From CAZHVS01 sp964536015 (GTDB lineage Bacteria; Bacteroidota; Ignavibacteria; Ignavibacteriales; Ignavibacteriaceae), in contig CAZHVS010000013.1 in assembly GCA_964536015.1 (NCBI GenBank), forward strand, positions 1-64,000: a DNA stretch of 64,000 nucleotides. The letters are read 5' to 3'. Below, piece by piece: positions 8,665-18,279 of the stretch (within the stretch, counting starts at the first letter, position 1; the number at the start of each line of letters is the position of its first letter). Position numbers and translations under genes: made by a program. Under the pieces are notes generated by a model, which saw only the letters and a list, made by a program, of their open reading frames with translations, was not told where the DNA came from and searched no databases.

Positions 8665-11649
8665 TTAAGGGACTTGACTATTTTTTCCATTATTTGTTCG
8701 CCAAAATGTATTTCTATCTATTGCACTCACATTGCCGCTTAAGTTAAAATCACCCATTAGATATCCACTCTGTCCATTTTGTGGTCTCCAGACTGCATTT
8801 CTATCTGTAGATGAAATTGTTCCACTTGCATTTCCATCACCTGCATATAGTCCATAAACACCAGGAATAATCTCTTTCATGGCATCAGTGCCATAAGCGT
8901 TTGTTTGTGAATTCGTGTAATCATAAAGTACAGATGTTTGATCAATAGCTGTTGTAACGGAGCTCATTATAGCGAGATGGTTCCTATGATATACGACTAT
9001 ATAATAATATCCATTCAATACATTAGTCAACACTACTTTACTTGTTCCATCAAGGTCAACTATAGTACCATCTTCTTTTAAGAAACACGCCCTTCTTTGT
9101 TTACTTGTTGTCAGATCGCTTCTAATATCAATCAATACCCAATCTACTACACCTTCAGGAATGCTTGCTACACTTTCATTACCATTATAATTCCAGGGAC
9201 TAACATTATAAGGTTGATTTAGCGGAATTACCTCTGCTGTATTTAATGTTGTTGACATCTTTCCATTACTAAATGGTCCTTGCAGATACACTTTAAGATG
9301 TGCATAAGTCGGTTGCAGTGGATTATTTGTACTTGAAAGGATATACTGTTTAAAGATTGTCTGAGCATTCAATGATACCGAACCGACTCCATCATATTGA
9401 TTACCTTCATAATCAATCGAGTATGATAATTCTTCACTCCACGGTTGATCAGCAGCAGTCCGTGAATAAAGTTTCAAAGTCGATTCATCACCAATTCCAT
9501 TTAATCCATCATAATGAAAAACTAAATTTGCTGAATAACTTCCATCATCATTCGCTATCCAGAATTGCCAGTATTTATTTGAATAATAAGAAAGTAGTCC
9601 TCTTGAAGAATCAGGTGTGTGGTTGAACTGTATTGCAGAAAATACTGCACCTGTTCCAGGATTATTATTCCAGTTGGGAATTGCAATCTGTACATCACTT
9701 GTTTCAGCTAATGAAGAATTACCTGAGCCAAAATGACTATTATCTCCAAGTGGTGAAGTCGAAACTTCCCAAACAGGATCGTTTACAAAGTATCCGGTAT
9801 TGTTACTTGGACTTAAATCTTTTACTGTAATTCCACTTCCTTCATCTAATCTCCAATAACCCTTCAAGTTTGAATAATTAGGATGAGATGAAGTCACTTT
9901 TTTATTCATCCATTTTTGAATTGTGGATTGATCAAGTGCTTTATTCCATATTCTGACTTCATCAATTTTTCCAGGAAAACTGGAGGCATAGGAAAAATCT
10001 TTTCCAATTTTAAAATTGACACTTGAATTATATATGCTGGAAATAACTCCTGAAGTCCTTTGAACATCTAATACCCCATTAATAAAAGTTTTTACATATG
10101 TAGATGGTTTAAAAACACAACATACATGAGTCCATTTATTCAGTGGAAGTGCTTTACTACCAATCAGGTTTTCAAAATTCGATTCAGTACCGCTAGCAGT
10201 AAACCAAAATGCAATACAGCGACTTGTTGATTCAGTTTTGACAAGATAAGCTGTATTGGTATATCCTATACCACTTGTCCTATAACTTTTTGATACTATA
10301 GCATCATAATTTCCTGTTGATATGAGATAAACCCAAGCCTCAATAGTTATTTCACCGGTAATGTCAAGATTACTATTATCAGGAATTTCAATATAATTGT
10401 TTGTCCATTCTGCAAACTCAAGAGTATTATTGTAACCGTGATAACTCTGCTCACCAGTTCCTGAAGTCAGAATATACTGATAGAAGTGAACTTGATTTAG
10501 AAGTGTTAGACTTCCATTTCCATCTGTAGTACTTCCTTCGTAGTCTATTGAATAATCAGGAAGTTGATACCAGATTTGACCAGGACCGGTTCTTCCAAAT
10601 ATTTTAAGTTTTGACTCATCAGTTATTCCAGAGATTCCGTTATAGTGAAAAACAAGGTTAGCACGATAATTACTATCCTCATTTGCAATCCATATTTCCC
10701 AGTATCTATTTGGAACAAATGTACCAAGCCCAGTATTAATATCTGGGAAAGTATTGACCTGGACCGTAGAATATACAGAACCAGAACCAGGATTATCATT
10801 CCAAGCGTCAATCGAAAGTGAAACATCTGTAGTCTCCGGTAATGTCGCTGGATTGATTGCATATCTGCAAGCATCTCCTATAGGAGCATTCGATAAAGTC
10901 CAATTTGGAGAATTAACTAAGATACCATTGTTTCCATTAGGACTTGAATCAACAGTTAATGTATCTGTTCCTTCATCAAGCTTCCAGTAACCTTTAAGAT
11001 TGGAATAATAAGGATGCAAGGATGTAATTGATTTGTTCATCCACTTTCTTATCATCGTATCTGATAAAGCTTTATCCCATATTCGTACCTCGTCAATATA
11101 TCCTGGAAAATTGCTTGCATTAGGTGCATCTCTACCAATTTTAAATGTACTAGGTGAACTGAAAATGTTGCTGATTATGGAAGAAGTATATTCGACATCT
11201 AATACACCATTAATATAAATTCTAGTATATGTTGATGGCTTGAACACACAACATATATGTGTCCATTTTTTATAAGGAATCACTTTAGTACTACGAATAT
11301 AATTATATGTACCAATTCCTCCGCTTTGAGTAACCCAGAATTCAATACATCTTGAATTTGATACTGTTTTTATAAGGTAAGATGAGTAGGTATAATTAGT
11401 TGTAAATGATGATTTTGAAACGATGCCATCGCTATTGCCCGGTGCTACCATATAAATCCATGCTTCAACAGTCAATTCCTCTGTTATATCAAGGCTCGGG
11501 GCATCGGAGATTTCAACATACTCATCGATTGATTCGGAAAAAAGCAAACAATTTTTTGCACCTTGAGGAAAAATATTTTGGACAGAAAATAAAATCAAAC
11601 AATAAAAAAAGAGATGCAGGAAGAGAAGTGAAGAATTAATTTTTTTCAT
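8665..11649 (-). CDS. Secreted protein with two LamG domains and C-terminal dockerin-like module (994 aa)
   Basis: A long signal peptide (~29 residues, ending IFPQG) is followed by a LamG/concanavalin A-like lectin domain at ~35-235. Its hallmarks are LTVEAWIYM, WTHICCVF, YINGVLDV, FKIGRD, IDEVRIWDKAL and LKGYWKLDEG. A linker contains a strand-rich unit (NRYWEIWIANED, VFHYNG). A second LamG copy with the same motifs sits at ~410-620, followed by a second copy of the linker unit, so LamG-linker is a tandem duplication. Residues ~783-994 carry the KVYLQG / SPWNYNGNE / VVDWVLIDIR module and two Ca-loop repeats (GDGNASG, GDFNLSG), ending at NSQVP. Extracellular, probably carbohydrate- or polymer-binding. 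It precedes the 2380-aa gene by 21 bp. No T9SS type-A tail. Confidence 0.88.
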   Translation of the reverse strand: MKKINSSLLFLHLFFYCLILFSVQNIFPQGAKNCLLFSESIDEYVEISDAPSLDITEELTVEAWIYMVAPGNSDGIVSKSSFTTNYTYSSYLIKTVSNSRCIEFWVTQSGGIGTYNYIRSTKVIPYKKWTHICCVFKPSTYTRIYINGVLDVEYTSSIISNIFSSPSTFKIGRDAPNASNFPGYIDEVRIWDKALSDTMIRKWMNKSITSLHPYYSNLKGYWKLDEGTDTLTVDSSPNGNNGILVNSPNWTLSNAPIGDACRYAINPATLPETTDVSLSIDAWNDNPGSGSVYSTVQVNTFPDINTGLGTFVPNRYWEIWIANEDSNYRANLVFHYNGISGITDESKLKIFGRTGPGQIWYQLPDYSIDYEGSTTDGNGSLTLLNQVHFYQYILTSGTGEQSYHGYNNTLEFAEWTNNYIEIPDNSNLDITGEITIEAWVYLISTGNYDAIVSKSYRTSGIGYTNTAYLVKTESTSRCIAFWFTASGTESNFENLIGSKALPLNKWTHVCCVFKPSTYVKTFINGVLDVQRTSGVISSIYNSSVNFKIGKDFSYASSFPGKIDEVRIWNKALDQSTIQKWMNKKVTSSHPNYSNLKGYWRLDEGSGITVKDLSPSNNTGYFVNDPVWEVSTSPLGDNSHFGSGNSSLAETSDVQIAIPNWNNNPGTGAVFSAIQFNHTPDSSRGLLSYYSNKYWQFWIANDDGSYSANLVFHYDGLNGIGDESTLKLYSRTAADQPWSEELSYSIDYEGNQYDGVGSVSLNAQTIFKQYILSSTNNPLQPTYAHLKVYLQGPFSNGKMSTTLNTAEVIPLNQPYNVSPWNYNGNESVASIPEGVVDWVLIDIRSDLTTSKQRRACFLKEDGTIVDLDGTSKVVLTNVLNGYYYIVVYHRNHLAIMSSVTTAIDQTSVLYDYTNSQTNAYGTDAMKEIIPGVYGLYAGDGNASGTISSTDRNAVWRPQNGQSGYLMGDFNLSGNVSAIDRNTFWRTNNGKNSQVP

Positions 11650-11680
11650 AACGCACCCAAATAATTAACATAAATGAAGA

Positions 11681-11697
11681 ACTTTCAGTCTGAAAGT
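11681..11697. promoter_or_regulatory. Near-perfect palindrome in the leader of the 994-aa gene
   Basis: ACTTTCAG and CTGAAAGT are separated by one base. The site lies 32 bp upstream of the ATG at 11649 and inside the presumed leader. It could be an operator or an RNA hairpin; no regulator is identified. Confidence 0.35.
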
Positions 11698-11813
11698 ACG
11701 AGGTTTGTTTTAGTCGGAACTGTGTTGTTTCTGTATTAACTCCGGCTTCAACAAAAGAAAAATATTTCTTAAGTGAAGACATAGCCAAAAATTTAAAGTT
11801 ATAGAAACACCGA

Positions 11814-11821
11814 CAAATATA
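11814..11821 (-). promoter_or_regulatory. Bacteroidota-type -7 box (TATATTTG) upstream of the 994-aa gene
   Basis: On the minus strand the octamer matches TAnnTTTG fully. No clear TTTG lies 19-20 nt upstream, only a T-rich tract. If used, transcription would start near 11808 and give a leader of about 160 nt. It lies in the 260-bp gap between the 1190-aa and 994-aa genes. Confidence 0.35.
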
Positions 11822-11909
11822 TATCCGTCAGCAGTTCTAACTTAAAAAAAACTTTTTAGAATTGCAAAAATGAAAAGCAAAGAAATTATTATGAAAATCT
11901 TTATCTGAA

Positions 11910-14900
11910 TTATGGCACTTGAGAATTTACTCCGTTGTTTGCACGCCAGAATGTATTTCTATCAACTGCACTTACATTTCCGCTTAAATTAAAATCTCCC
12001 ATCAGGTATCCAATTTGTCCGTTTTGTGGTCGCCATACACTGTTTCTATCTGTAGATGAAATTGTTCCACTAGCATTTCCATCACCAGCAAATAATCCAA
12101 AAACACCAGCAGATAATTCTTTCATTGCATCTGTTCCATAAGCTTTATTTAATGCATTAGTAAAATCGTATTGAGCAGAAGATGGTGACAGAATAACTGC
12201 AGAAGAACTCATAACCGGTAAATGATTCCTGTGCCGAACTACTAAATAATAATTTCCATCAGGTATATCAAATAATTTAACCTGACTTGTTCCATCAAGA
12301 TCAACGACACTTCCATCATTTTTCAGAAAACAAGCTTTGTAAAGCACCGGAGTATTTATATCACTTCTGATTTCCAATAAAATCCAATCTACAACATTTA
12401 ATGGAACACTTGAAACACTTTCTGTTCCTGTGTAATTCCAGGGAGAAGTATTATAAGGCTGTGATAAAGGAATAAGTCCGCCAGAATTTAAACTTGTCGT
12501 CATCGTTCCGCCACCAAATGGACCCTGTAAAAATACTTTTATATTTGCTGTTAAGTATTGCAGAGGATTATTAATATCACTCAAAGTCCAGTTAGAAAAA
12601 GAAGTTGTATTAAAACTTATCAAACGTGTAGAGGCATCAAAATAATTTCCAAAACTTATCCAATTAGTCCCACTATTTGTACTCTTAAATATTTTTGCCT
12701 GAGTTAAATTTTTGCTATTATCATCGCTGCTAACCCAGCTAATGGTCACTTGTCTTCCACTTGTAGGAGGATTTGTTGAAGAAATTATCCATTGTCTATC
12801 AATACCTGAAAATGAACCTACAGTTACTCTCCCTGTACTGCCAGATTTTCTTACAACTGTAACATTACCGATGTTATCAACTCCAGCATCAATACTGACT
12901 CCAATACCACCAAAATCTGAAGAACCGATTCCAACACTTCTTGTAACTTGTAGATTACCTACAACATATCTTCCTGCCTGTTCACCTGTTAAGTAAGATG
13001 AAGCACCAAGAGTTAAAATATTACTTCCTGTATTAAGATTCCCCGCTTGAAGAAAGATAGTATCACTTGTTGTTAAATTGTTAGTTAAGGTAACTCCGGT
13101 TGAATTGTTTATATATAATTTATATACTGATGAAGGTAAAGCCGACCCAGTAATTTGTGGCTGTACGCCGCTGTATTTATACAATGAATTAATATTAAAT
13201 GTCCTTGTCGTAGTCTGAATATTTCCCGTGCTGCCAGAGGATGAAATTCCATCCGGAGAGCCAATTATAATAGTTGCTGAAGAGTTAATAGAGAATGAGT
13301 TTCCCGTTAAAATATATGTCCCCGCATTAAAAAGTCCATTAGAAGATTGAGTAGCAATCGAGCCGTTAATAAAACAATCTTTCCCAAGAATAAATTTTCC
13401 CTGATTATCGATGTTTCCATTTATGCTTCTGCCTCCTCTTCCAGAGCCGTTAAGTATTTCAATTGTGCCATTATTATTTAATAAGGTCCCGGATGTAATA
13501 TTTAAAACAGTAGTATACGAGGATGATGAAGTAGCATCACTTAATTCTATTCTTCCGGCGTTTACATATGCGTTTGCAATTGTGAGAATTCCTTGTGCTC
13601 CATCAACTGATTCAACTCTTATTGTTGCAACAGATATGTTTACAATTGATCCATTCATATTATTATTACCACGACAGAGAACGAATCCATTATTATTTAA
13701 TGTTGAGCTGATAGTTGAAGAATTAAGATAAAGGACTGATTGATTATATAGCTGGTATGTTCCATTAACAGTAGAGCTTGTTAAAGTAATGTCACTTAAT
13801 GAACCGTTATAAATATTTGCATTTAATGTTAAAACACAACTACTAGCAAAAGTTAAACCACCACCACCAGAAAAGACACCAGAGTTATATGTAAAACTAC
13901 CTCCATTCACTGTCAATCTTTTTCCAGTATTAACTTGTATCCCACTACTATTTGTAAATGATGAATTAGAATTTATATCAAGATTACCACCAAGTAATTT
14001 TATGCTGCCTGAGTTTGAATATGTGCCTGAAGTTTTATTCATTGTTGAATTGAAATTAATATTTACAGTCCCTTGGTTATTCAAATTGCTGTTTAATGCC
14101 CGGCTACCTCTTCCGCTTGCACTTTGAAAATCTATTATTCCCGTGCTGGTATTGACTAATGTTCCGTTTGTAATGTTCAAAGTTGTTGTATATGAGGAGT
14201 AGGATGTATTGTCAGTTATTACTAAACTTCCACTGTTATTAAAACCATCTGCTATCGTAACTGTTCCTGCGTTCGCATCAACCGATTCAATTTTTAATGT
14301 ATAACTATTTGGATTTGTAACAGTTCCATTTAATGCTGTTGTTCCTCTGCAGGTTGCTGTACCATTATTTGTGAATGGAGCGTTCATTGTACTATGAATA
14401 AAAAATACATTAGATTGATTTGTTAGTATTGATGAACCATTTATAGTAGCTGTTGAAAAAGTTAAATCCGACAAAGAACCAGTAGAGAGATTAGTATTTA
14501 AAATAAAAACGCAACCATTCTGAAAAGTTAAACTACCCGTTCCTGAAATTGAGCTTCCACTGTTATAATAAATTGTTCCTCCATTTAATGTAAATCTTTT
14601 ATTTGCAGAAATTGAAAATGTTCCTGAATTAGTGAATACAGAATTTGAAGTTAAATTCAGATTTCCTCCAACAACGTTTATTGTCCCGCTGTTCGTATAA
14701 GTTCCATTGCTCTTTCCCATAGTTGCTTCAAAGTTAACAACAATTGCCCCCTGGTTATTTGTATTAGCATTTAACTGTCTTCCGCCTCTTCCGCTTGCAG
14801 TCCGAAAATCAATTACACCAGTACTGCTATTAACCAATGTTCCTGAATTTACAGTTAATATACTTGTATAAGATGAAGAAGAAGTATTATCACTTATTGC

Positions 14901-15482
14901 AAGAGTTCCATCATTGGTAAAACCATTTTCAATAGTTAGATGACATCCTGTCCCATCAATAGGTTCCGTTTTAATTGTAGCACCGGAAGCATTTGTAACT
15001 GTCCCATTCAGATAACAAGTAGCACGAGCTGTTAAAGTTCCTGAATTATCAAAATTTGCATTCACAATTCCACCAATTAAAAACATTGAACCGGAATTTT
15101 TTATGTTTCCGCTCCCGCTTATTGTACCATAATTATTTAATGTCCCCTGATTTGTCAAGTCATCACCGGTATCATCATTAAGAGTAAGAACAATCCCACC
15201 ACTGACATCAATTCTTCCGCCAGTTTCTATGGTGCATTGATCTATTGTCTCAGTAGAATTAATTGTAATTATATGCGTATTCCTAATTGTAATTTGTGTG
15301 CAATTTGTGCTTGTAGGTGTCTGAGCAGCATCTACCCAAACACTACCATCGTTTGAAATCTGCCACGAAGCAATTTGATTCCAGTTCCCTGTTTGTTTGC
15401 TTCTATAATAAGGTTGAGAAAAAACTTGTTGAGTAATTATAAAAACAAAAAATAATACAAATAAAAATGAATTCTTTTTCAT
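11910..15482 (-). CDS. Secreted beta-solenoid protein with C-terminal dockerin-like module (1190 aa)
   Basis: Signal peptide of ~23 residues (ending VFSQ). The N-terminal cap (GNWNQIASWQIS, ITIRNTHIITI) is homologous to that of the 2380-aa protein. The solenoid at ~100-760 contains three recurring ~190-residue units with motifs LTSNSVFTNSG, RGGRQLN, NSGSI and SSYT. A ~200-residue region follows (SGLTGNIQ-like turn, DFGGIGVSIDAG, RQWIISSTNPP) that also occurs in the 2380-aa protein. The C-terminal module starts near residue 978 (KVFLQGPF, SPWNYTGTE, VVDWILLEIR) and ends in two dockerin-like loops and NSQVP. Its first loop is DNA-identical to that of the 2380-aa gene, whereas the second loop (GDFNLSGNVSAVDRN) is closer to the 994-aa gene. 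Likely a surface structural protein; no enzyme motifs are visible. Confidence 0.85.
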   Translation of the reverse strand: MKKNSFLFVLFFVFIITQQVFSQPYYRSKQTGNWNQIASWQISNDGSVWVDAAQTPTSTNCTQITIRNTHIITINSTETIDQCTIETGGRIDVSGGIVLTLNDDTGDDLTNQGTLNNYGTISGSGNIKNSGSMFLIGGIVNANFDNSGTLTARATCYLNGTVTNASGATIKTEPIDGTGCHLTIENGFTNDGTLAISDNTSSSSYTSILTVNSGTLVNSSTGVIDFRTASGRGGRQLNANTNNQGAIVVNFEATMGKSNGTYTNSGTINVVGGNLNLTSNSVFTNSGTFSISANKRFTLNGGTIYYNSGSSISGTGSLTFQNGCVFILNTNLSTGSLSDLTFSTATINGSSILTNQSNVFFIHSTMNAPFTNNGTATCRGTTALNGTVTNPNSYTLKIESVDANAGTVTIADGFNNSGSLVITDNTSYSSYTTTLNITNGTLVNTSTGIIDFQSASGRGSRALNSNLNNQGTVNINFNSTMNKTSGTYSNSGSIKLLGGNLDINSNSSFTNSSGIQVNTGKRLTVNGGSFTYNSGVFSGGGGLTFASSCVLTLNANIYNGSLSDITLTSSTVNGTYQLYNQSVLYLNSSTISSTLNNNGFVLCRGNNNMNGSIVNISVATIRVESVDGAQGILTIANAYVNAGRIELSDATSSSSYTTVLNITSGTLLNNNGTIEILNGSGRGGRSINGNIDNQGKFILGKDCFINGSIATQSSNGLFNAGTYILTGNSFSINSSATIIIGSPDGISSSGSTGNIQTTTRTFNINSLYKYSGVQPQITGSALPSSVYKLYINNSTGVTLTNNLTTSDTIFLQAGNLNTGSNILTLGASSYLTGEQAGRYVVGNLQVTRSVGIGSSDFGGIGVSIDAGVDNIGNVTVVRKSGSTGRVTVGSFSGIDRQWIISSTNPPTSGRQVTISWVSSDDNSKNLTQAKIFKSTNSGTNWISFGNYFDASTRLISFNTTSFSNWTLSDINNPLQYLTANIKVFLQGPFGGGTMTTSLNSGGLIPLSQPYNTSPWNYTGTESVSSVPLNVVDWILLEIRSDINTPVLYKACFLKNDGSVVDLDGTSQVKLFDIPDGNYYLVVRHRNHLPVMSSSAVILSPSSAQYDFTNALNKAYGTDAMKELSAGVFGLFAGDGNASGTISSTDRNSVWRPQNGQIGYLMGDFNLSGNVSAVDRNTFWRANNGVNSQVP
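12022..12147. repeat. 126-bp block identical to 1667..1792
   Basis: Second copy of the perfect repeat covering the first dockerin-like loop; see the entry at 1667-1792. Confidence 0.95.
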
Positions 15483-15621
15483 ATTAAACTCCGAACATTT
15501 ATCTTTACATGAACATCTTATACATCATCCACTGAAAGATAATATAAATTCTTACTAAAAAACAGCGATAACATTATTATCCATCACATCGCTAAAACTG
15601 GAAGTGATTTTTTACTAAACT

Positions 15622-16734
15622 TTATTTCATTAAAATCATTTTCTTTGTAATGCAGTATTCTCCTGCTTTCAATTGATAATAATAAACTCCGTTAGCAATG
15701 TAATTTCCAGCAACAAATTCAACTTCATAAGTGCCTGATGCTTTTTCTTCATCAACAAGTGTTGCTACTTCCTTTCCAAGGATATCAAATATTTTTAGAA
15801 CTACATGGTTCGTCTTTGAAATTGAATATTTTATCCTTGTAACTGGATTGAAAGGATTGGGATAGTTTTGTTCTAAGGTGAATCCTGATAATTCATTAGC
15901 AAAATCTTTTTCTGATGATGTTAGAGTCGGTCTTCCAGCATTTATCCAGGCAGTATAAATGAGACAGGAAAGAAAATATGATGCGTTTTTATAAAGATTA
16001 ATTGTAAAACTTTTTGATTTTTCCCACAATTTTGCATAGTAAGAATTATTGTAAGAACCACCAGAATAAGTTTTAGCAACAATATCATATGCAAGAATTG
16101 AATCTACATAAGCATAGTTTTGATAAATAAAATTGAAAACAAAATCTGAAACATTTGAAATATAAATTGCAGAGTCCCCAGTATAGATAATTTCGGAATA
16201 ATATTTCCCGATTAGTGTGGTTTCGTAACGGGAGTGTACCCCGCTTTGTCCTGTATATTGTCCATCATAGTTTTTTGTAATATGAAGCGGCATATGCTCA
16301 TCACCGATATAATGACCTAAATCTGCCGCAACAAGCATAGCACGGTTCCAATTTCTCAATTGAAAATTATTTTTCAGTGAATCTACATAAGCTATAATAG
16401 TCCAGGGTAGAATTCCAACATCAATTACCCAGTCATAACCGTGAAGAGTGACAACAGAATCAAAACTCTGGCTTATTCTTCCTGTATTTACGAATTCCGG
16501 GTAGCTGTCAATATCAATATAATGTTTCCACTTCTCATTCAGATCCCAGCTTTTTCTTGTATCGGCATCAGAGCCATGAACTGCAAGGGAATCGCTCCAG
16601 AAAGAAAGGAAACTCATTTGAGGATGCAGTGACAAAGAAATATTTTTATTTATAATTCTGTGTCCAACTGAACCCCAGCCTAAAAATAAAATTGATATTA
16701 ACACAACAACTGCTGTAATCGCTCTTCTATTCAT
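15622..16734 (-). CDS. Secreted zinc-dependent S1/P1 nuclease / phospholipase C-like enzyme with T9SS tail
   Basis: A signal peptide is predicted to end just before W20, which would leave Trp as residue 1 of the mature enzyme. That is required in this superfamily, where the N-terminal Trp binds zinc. Taking W20 as position 1, His falls at position 6 as in P1 nuclease. Further ligand-like residues follow: an Asp 15 residues before the His of HYIDID, then GHYIGDEHMPLH with H-x3-D-x5-H spacing, and HSRYE. The last pair is H-x3-E as in Bacillus phospholipase C rather than H-x3-D as in P1. The expected activity is phosphodiester hydrolysis (nucleic acid or phospholipid) outside the cell. Residues ~288-370 are a T9SS type-A domain (EQNYPNPFNP, ending KKMILMK). 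It is last of three closely spaced genes, 6 bp after the C45-like gene. Substrate cannot be decided from sequence. Confidence 0.82.
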   Translation of the reverse strand: MNRRAITAVVVLISILFLGWGSVGHRIINKNISLSLHPQMSFLSFWSDSLAVHGSDADTRKSWDLNEKWKHYIDIDSYPEFVNTGRISQSFDSVVTLHGYDWVIDVGILPWTIIAYVDSLKNNFQLRNWNRAMLVAADLGHYIGDEHMPLHITKNYDGQYTGQSGVHSRYETTLIGKYYSEIIYTGDSAIYISNVSDFVFNFIYQNYAYVDSILAYDIVAKTYSGGSYNNSYYAKLWEKSKSFTINLYKNASYFLSCLIYTAWINAGRPTLTSSEKDFANELSGFTLEQNYPNPFNPVTRIKYSISKTNHVVLKIFDILGKEVATLVDEEKASGTYEVEFVAGNYIANGVYYYQLKAGEYCITKKMILMK

Positions 16735-16740
16735 ATTTAT

Positions 16741-18264
16741 TTACTTGATTAAAATCATTTTTTTTGTCTGTGAATTATTTCCAGCGGTTACTTTATAATA
16801 ATAAACTCCGCTGCTTAAGTTTTGTCCATTCAGGTTGACTGAATACAGGCCTTTTTCCTGTTCTTCATTAACAAGGGATAAAATTTCATTACCAAGAATA
16901 TCAAAAATTTTAATAGTAACAAACTGTTTTTTATTATTCCAATATTTAATAATTGTTGAAGGATTAAATGGATTTGGATAATTCTGGTATATCACAAAAT
17001 CGTTTACTGATTCCAGTTCTTCTTTAACATTAACAGGATTAGAAAATAAACTATCAAGATTATAGAAATACGGATTATTCTGGTAAGCATAAGTACCATT
17101 TTTATAGACTGAAAGTTTTAATTTTTTTAATTCTGGGATAATCTGCATCAATTGCAAATTAGAACTTGTCACTCTTGAATAATCACGCAGCAAAGTCCAG
17201 TTTGTTACTGAATCAATAATTAATCCGTTCCCTATATTATTTACTATTGATAAATACCTTGAACAATATTGCTTAGCATCATTCCTTTTTATAGGACTAT
17301 TGGCTGCGTAGAGATTATCAGAAGGAATTAAATCGTCATAAGAATTTGATCTGAATGTATGATAAGGAGTAGTATGCGTAACTTCTGCAACAAGTGCAAT
17401 TAAGCTGTCTTGAACTTCAGTAGAAGGGGCTGAAATAGAAACAATGCAGCAAGTTGCAAATCCATTAACATTGGAAAGCAATGCATCTCTCACGTCATTT
17501 GTATTCTTTCTGCCATCATTATTATAGTCTTTTCTTTCAATTCCTTTACGTATTGCAAACCAGATTGGCTCATATTGTTTGTTTGTACCTGCGTGTCCGG
17601 TTATTCCGGATAAAACATGCTGGAAAGCAGAAACTCCGGATTGATTAGTTCCTGAGAGTACAGCAATTTGTCCTGCAAAACCAATCATTAACCATGGTTG
17701 CTCATTGGTCTCCGAAGGAATATGAACAACAATTACCTGGTTGTTAAAAAGGAAAGGACTCACTTCCCAATCAAGATGTCTCGATATAACCGATTTCCCA
17801 TTTAACGCTGTATTAAGGGTTGCATCTCCCCAGCTCATCAGACTTGAACATCCAAAATTGAAATTAATATTTACTAACGGACTCATATAACTTGAAAGAT
17901 CGAGCAGAGAATTTGCTACAAGCAAATCAACATAATCATAATCTGTAAAACCGCCAGCAACCATTCCTGCTTCAACGCCTTTCGCTTCAAGAATATAAAG
18001 TGAATCAATTTTAAATTGCGTTGAATCAGTTATAATACTTCTAGCAGTTGGTAATGCAGTACCAAATTTTGCTTTAATATAATTTCTGTAAATATTGTCT
18101 ATTTTGTCCGCGAGCAAAAAGCCCTGGGCATAACCTCTTTCATAATGATTACCCCACACTTTTATTACTGTGGTATTGTTCTCTGTAGATAAAATTATTC
18201 CTTTAACAGTCTGACAAAAATTAATAGAAGTTAAAAAGATGAACAGTATAATTATTTTTTTCAT
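16741..18264 (-). CDS. Secreted C45 / acyl-CoA:6-APA acyltransferase-like Ntn hydrolase with T9SS tail
   Basis: Signal peptide at 1-17. The catalytic region has HYERGYAQG at ~40-48 and GCSSLMSWGDAT at ~138-149. In the C45/phospholipase B-like families the Cys after Gly (C139 here) becomes the N-terminal nucleophile after self-cleavage. ISRHLDWE (160-167) matches the NLDW-like motif of the family. A perfect EF-hand-type loop, DYNNDGRKNTND (246-257), lies inside the hydrolase domain. The T9SS type-A domain covers the last ~85 residues (YQNYPNPFNP ... KKMILIK). The likely reaction is hydrolysis of amide bonds (acyl-amino acids or peptides) outside the cell; the exact substrate is unknown. It sits between the CotH-like and P1-like genes with 15- and 6-bp gaps, so probably one operon. 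Confidence 0.78.
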   Translation of the reverse strand: MKKIIILFIFLTSINFCQTVKGIILSTENNTTVIKVWGNHYERGYAQGFLLADKIDNIYRNYIKAKFGTALPTARSIITDSTQFKIDSLYILEAKGVEAGMVAGGFTDYDYVDLLVANSLLDLSSYMSPLVNINFNFGCSSLMSWGDATLNTALNGKSVISRHLDWEVSPFLFNNQVIVVHIPSETNEQPWLMIGFAGQIAVLSGTNQSGVSAFQHVLSGITGHAGTNKQYEPIWFAIRKGIERKDYNNDGRKNTNDVRDALLSNVNGFATCCIVSISAPSTEVQDSLIALVAEVTHTTPYHTFRSNSYDDLIPSDNLYAANSPIKRNDAKQYCSRYLSIVNNIGNGLIIDSVTNWTLLRDYSRVTSSNLQLMQIIPELKKLKLSVYKNGTYAYQNNPYFYNLDSLFSNPVNVKEELESVNDFVIYQNYPNPFNPSTIIKYWNNKKQFVTIKIFDILGNEILSLVNEEQEKGLYSVNLNGQNLSSGVYYYKVTAGNNSQTKKMILIK

Positions 18265-18279
18265 TTTACTCTCCTAACT

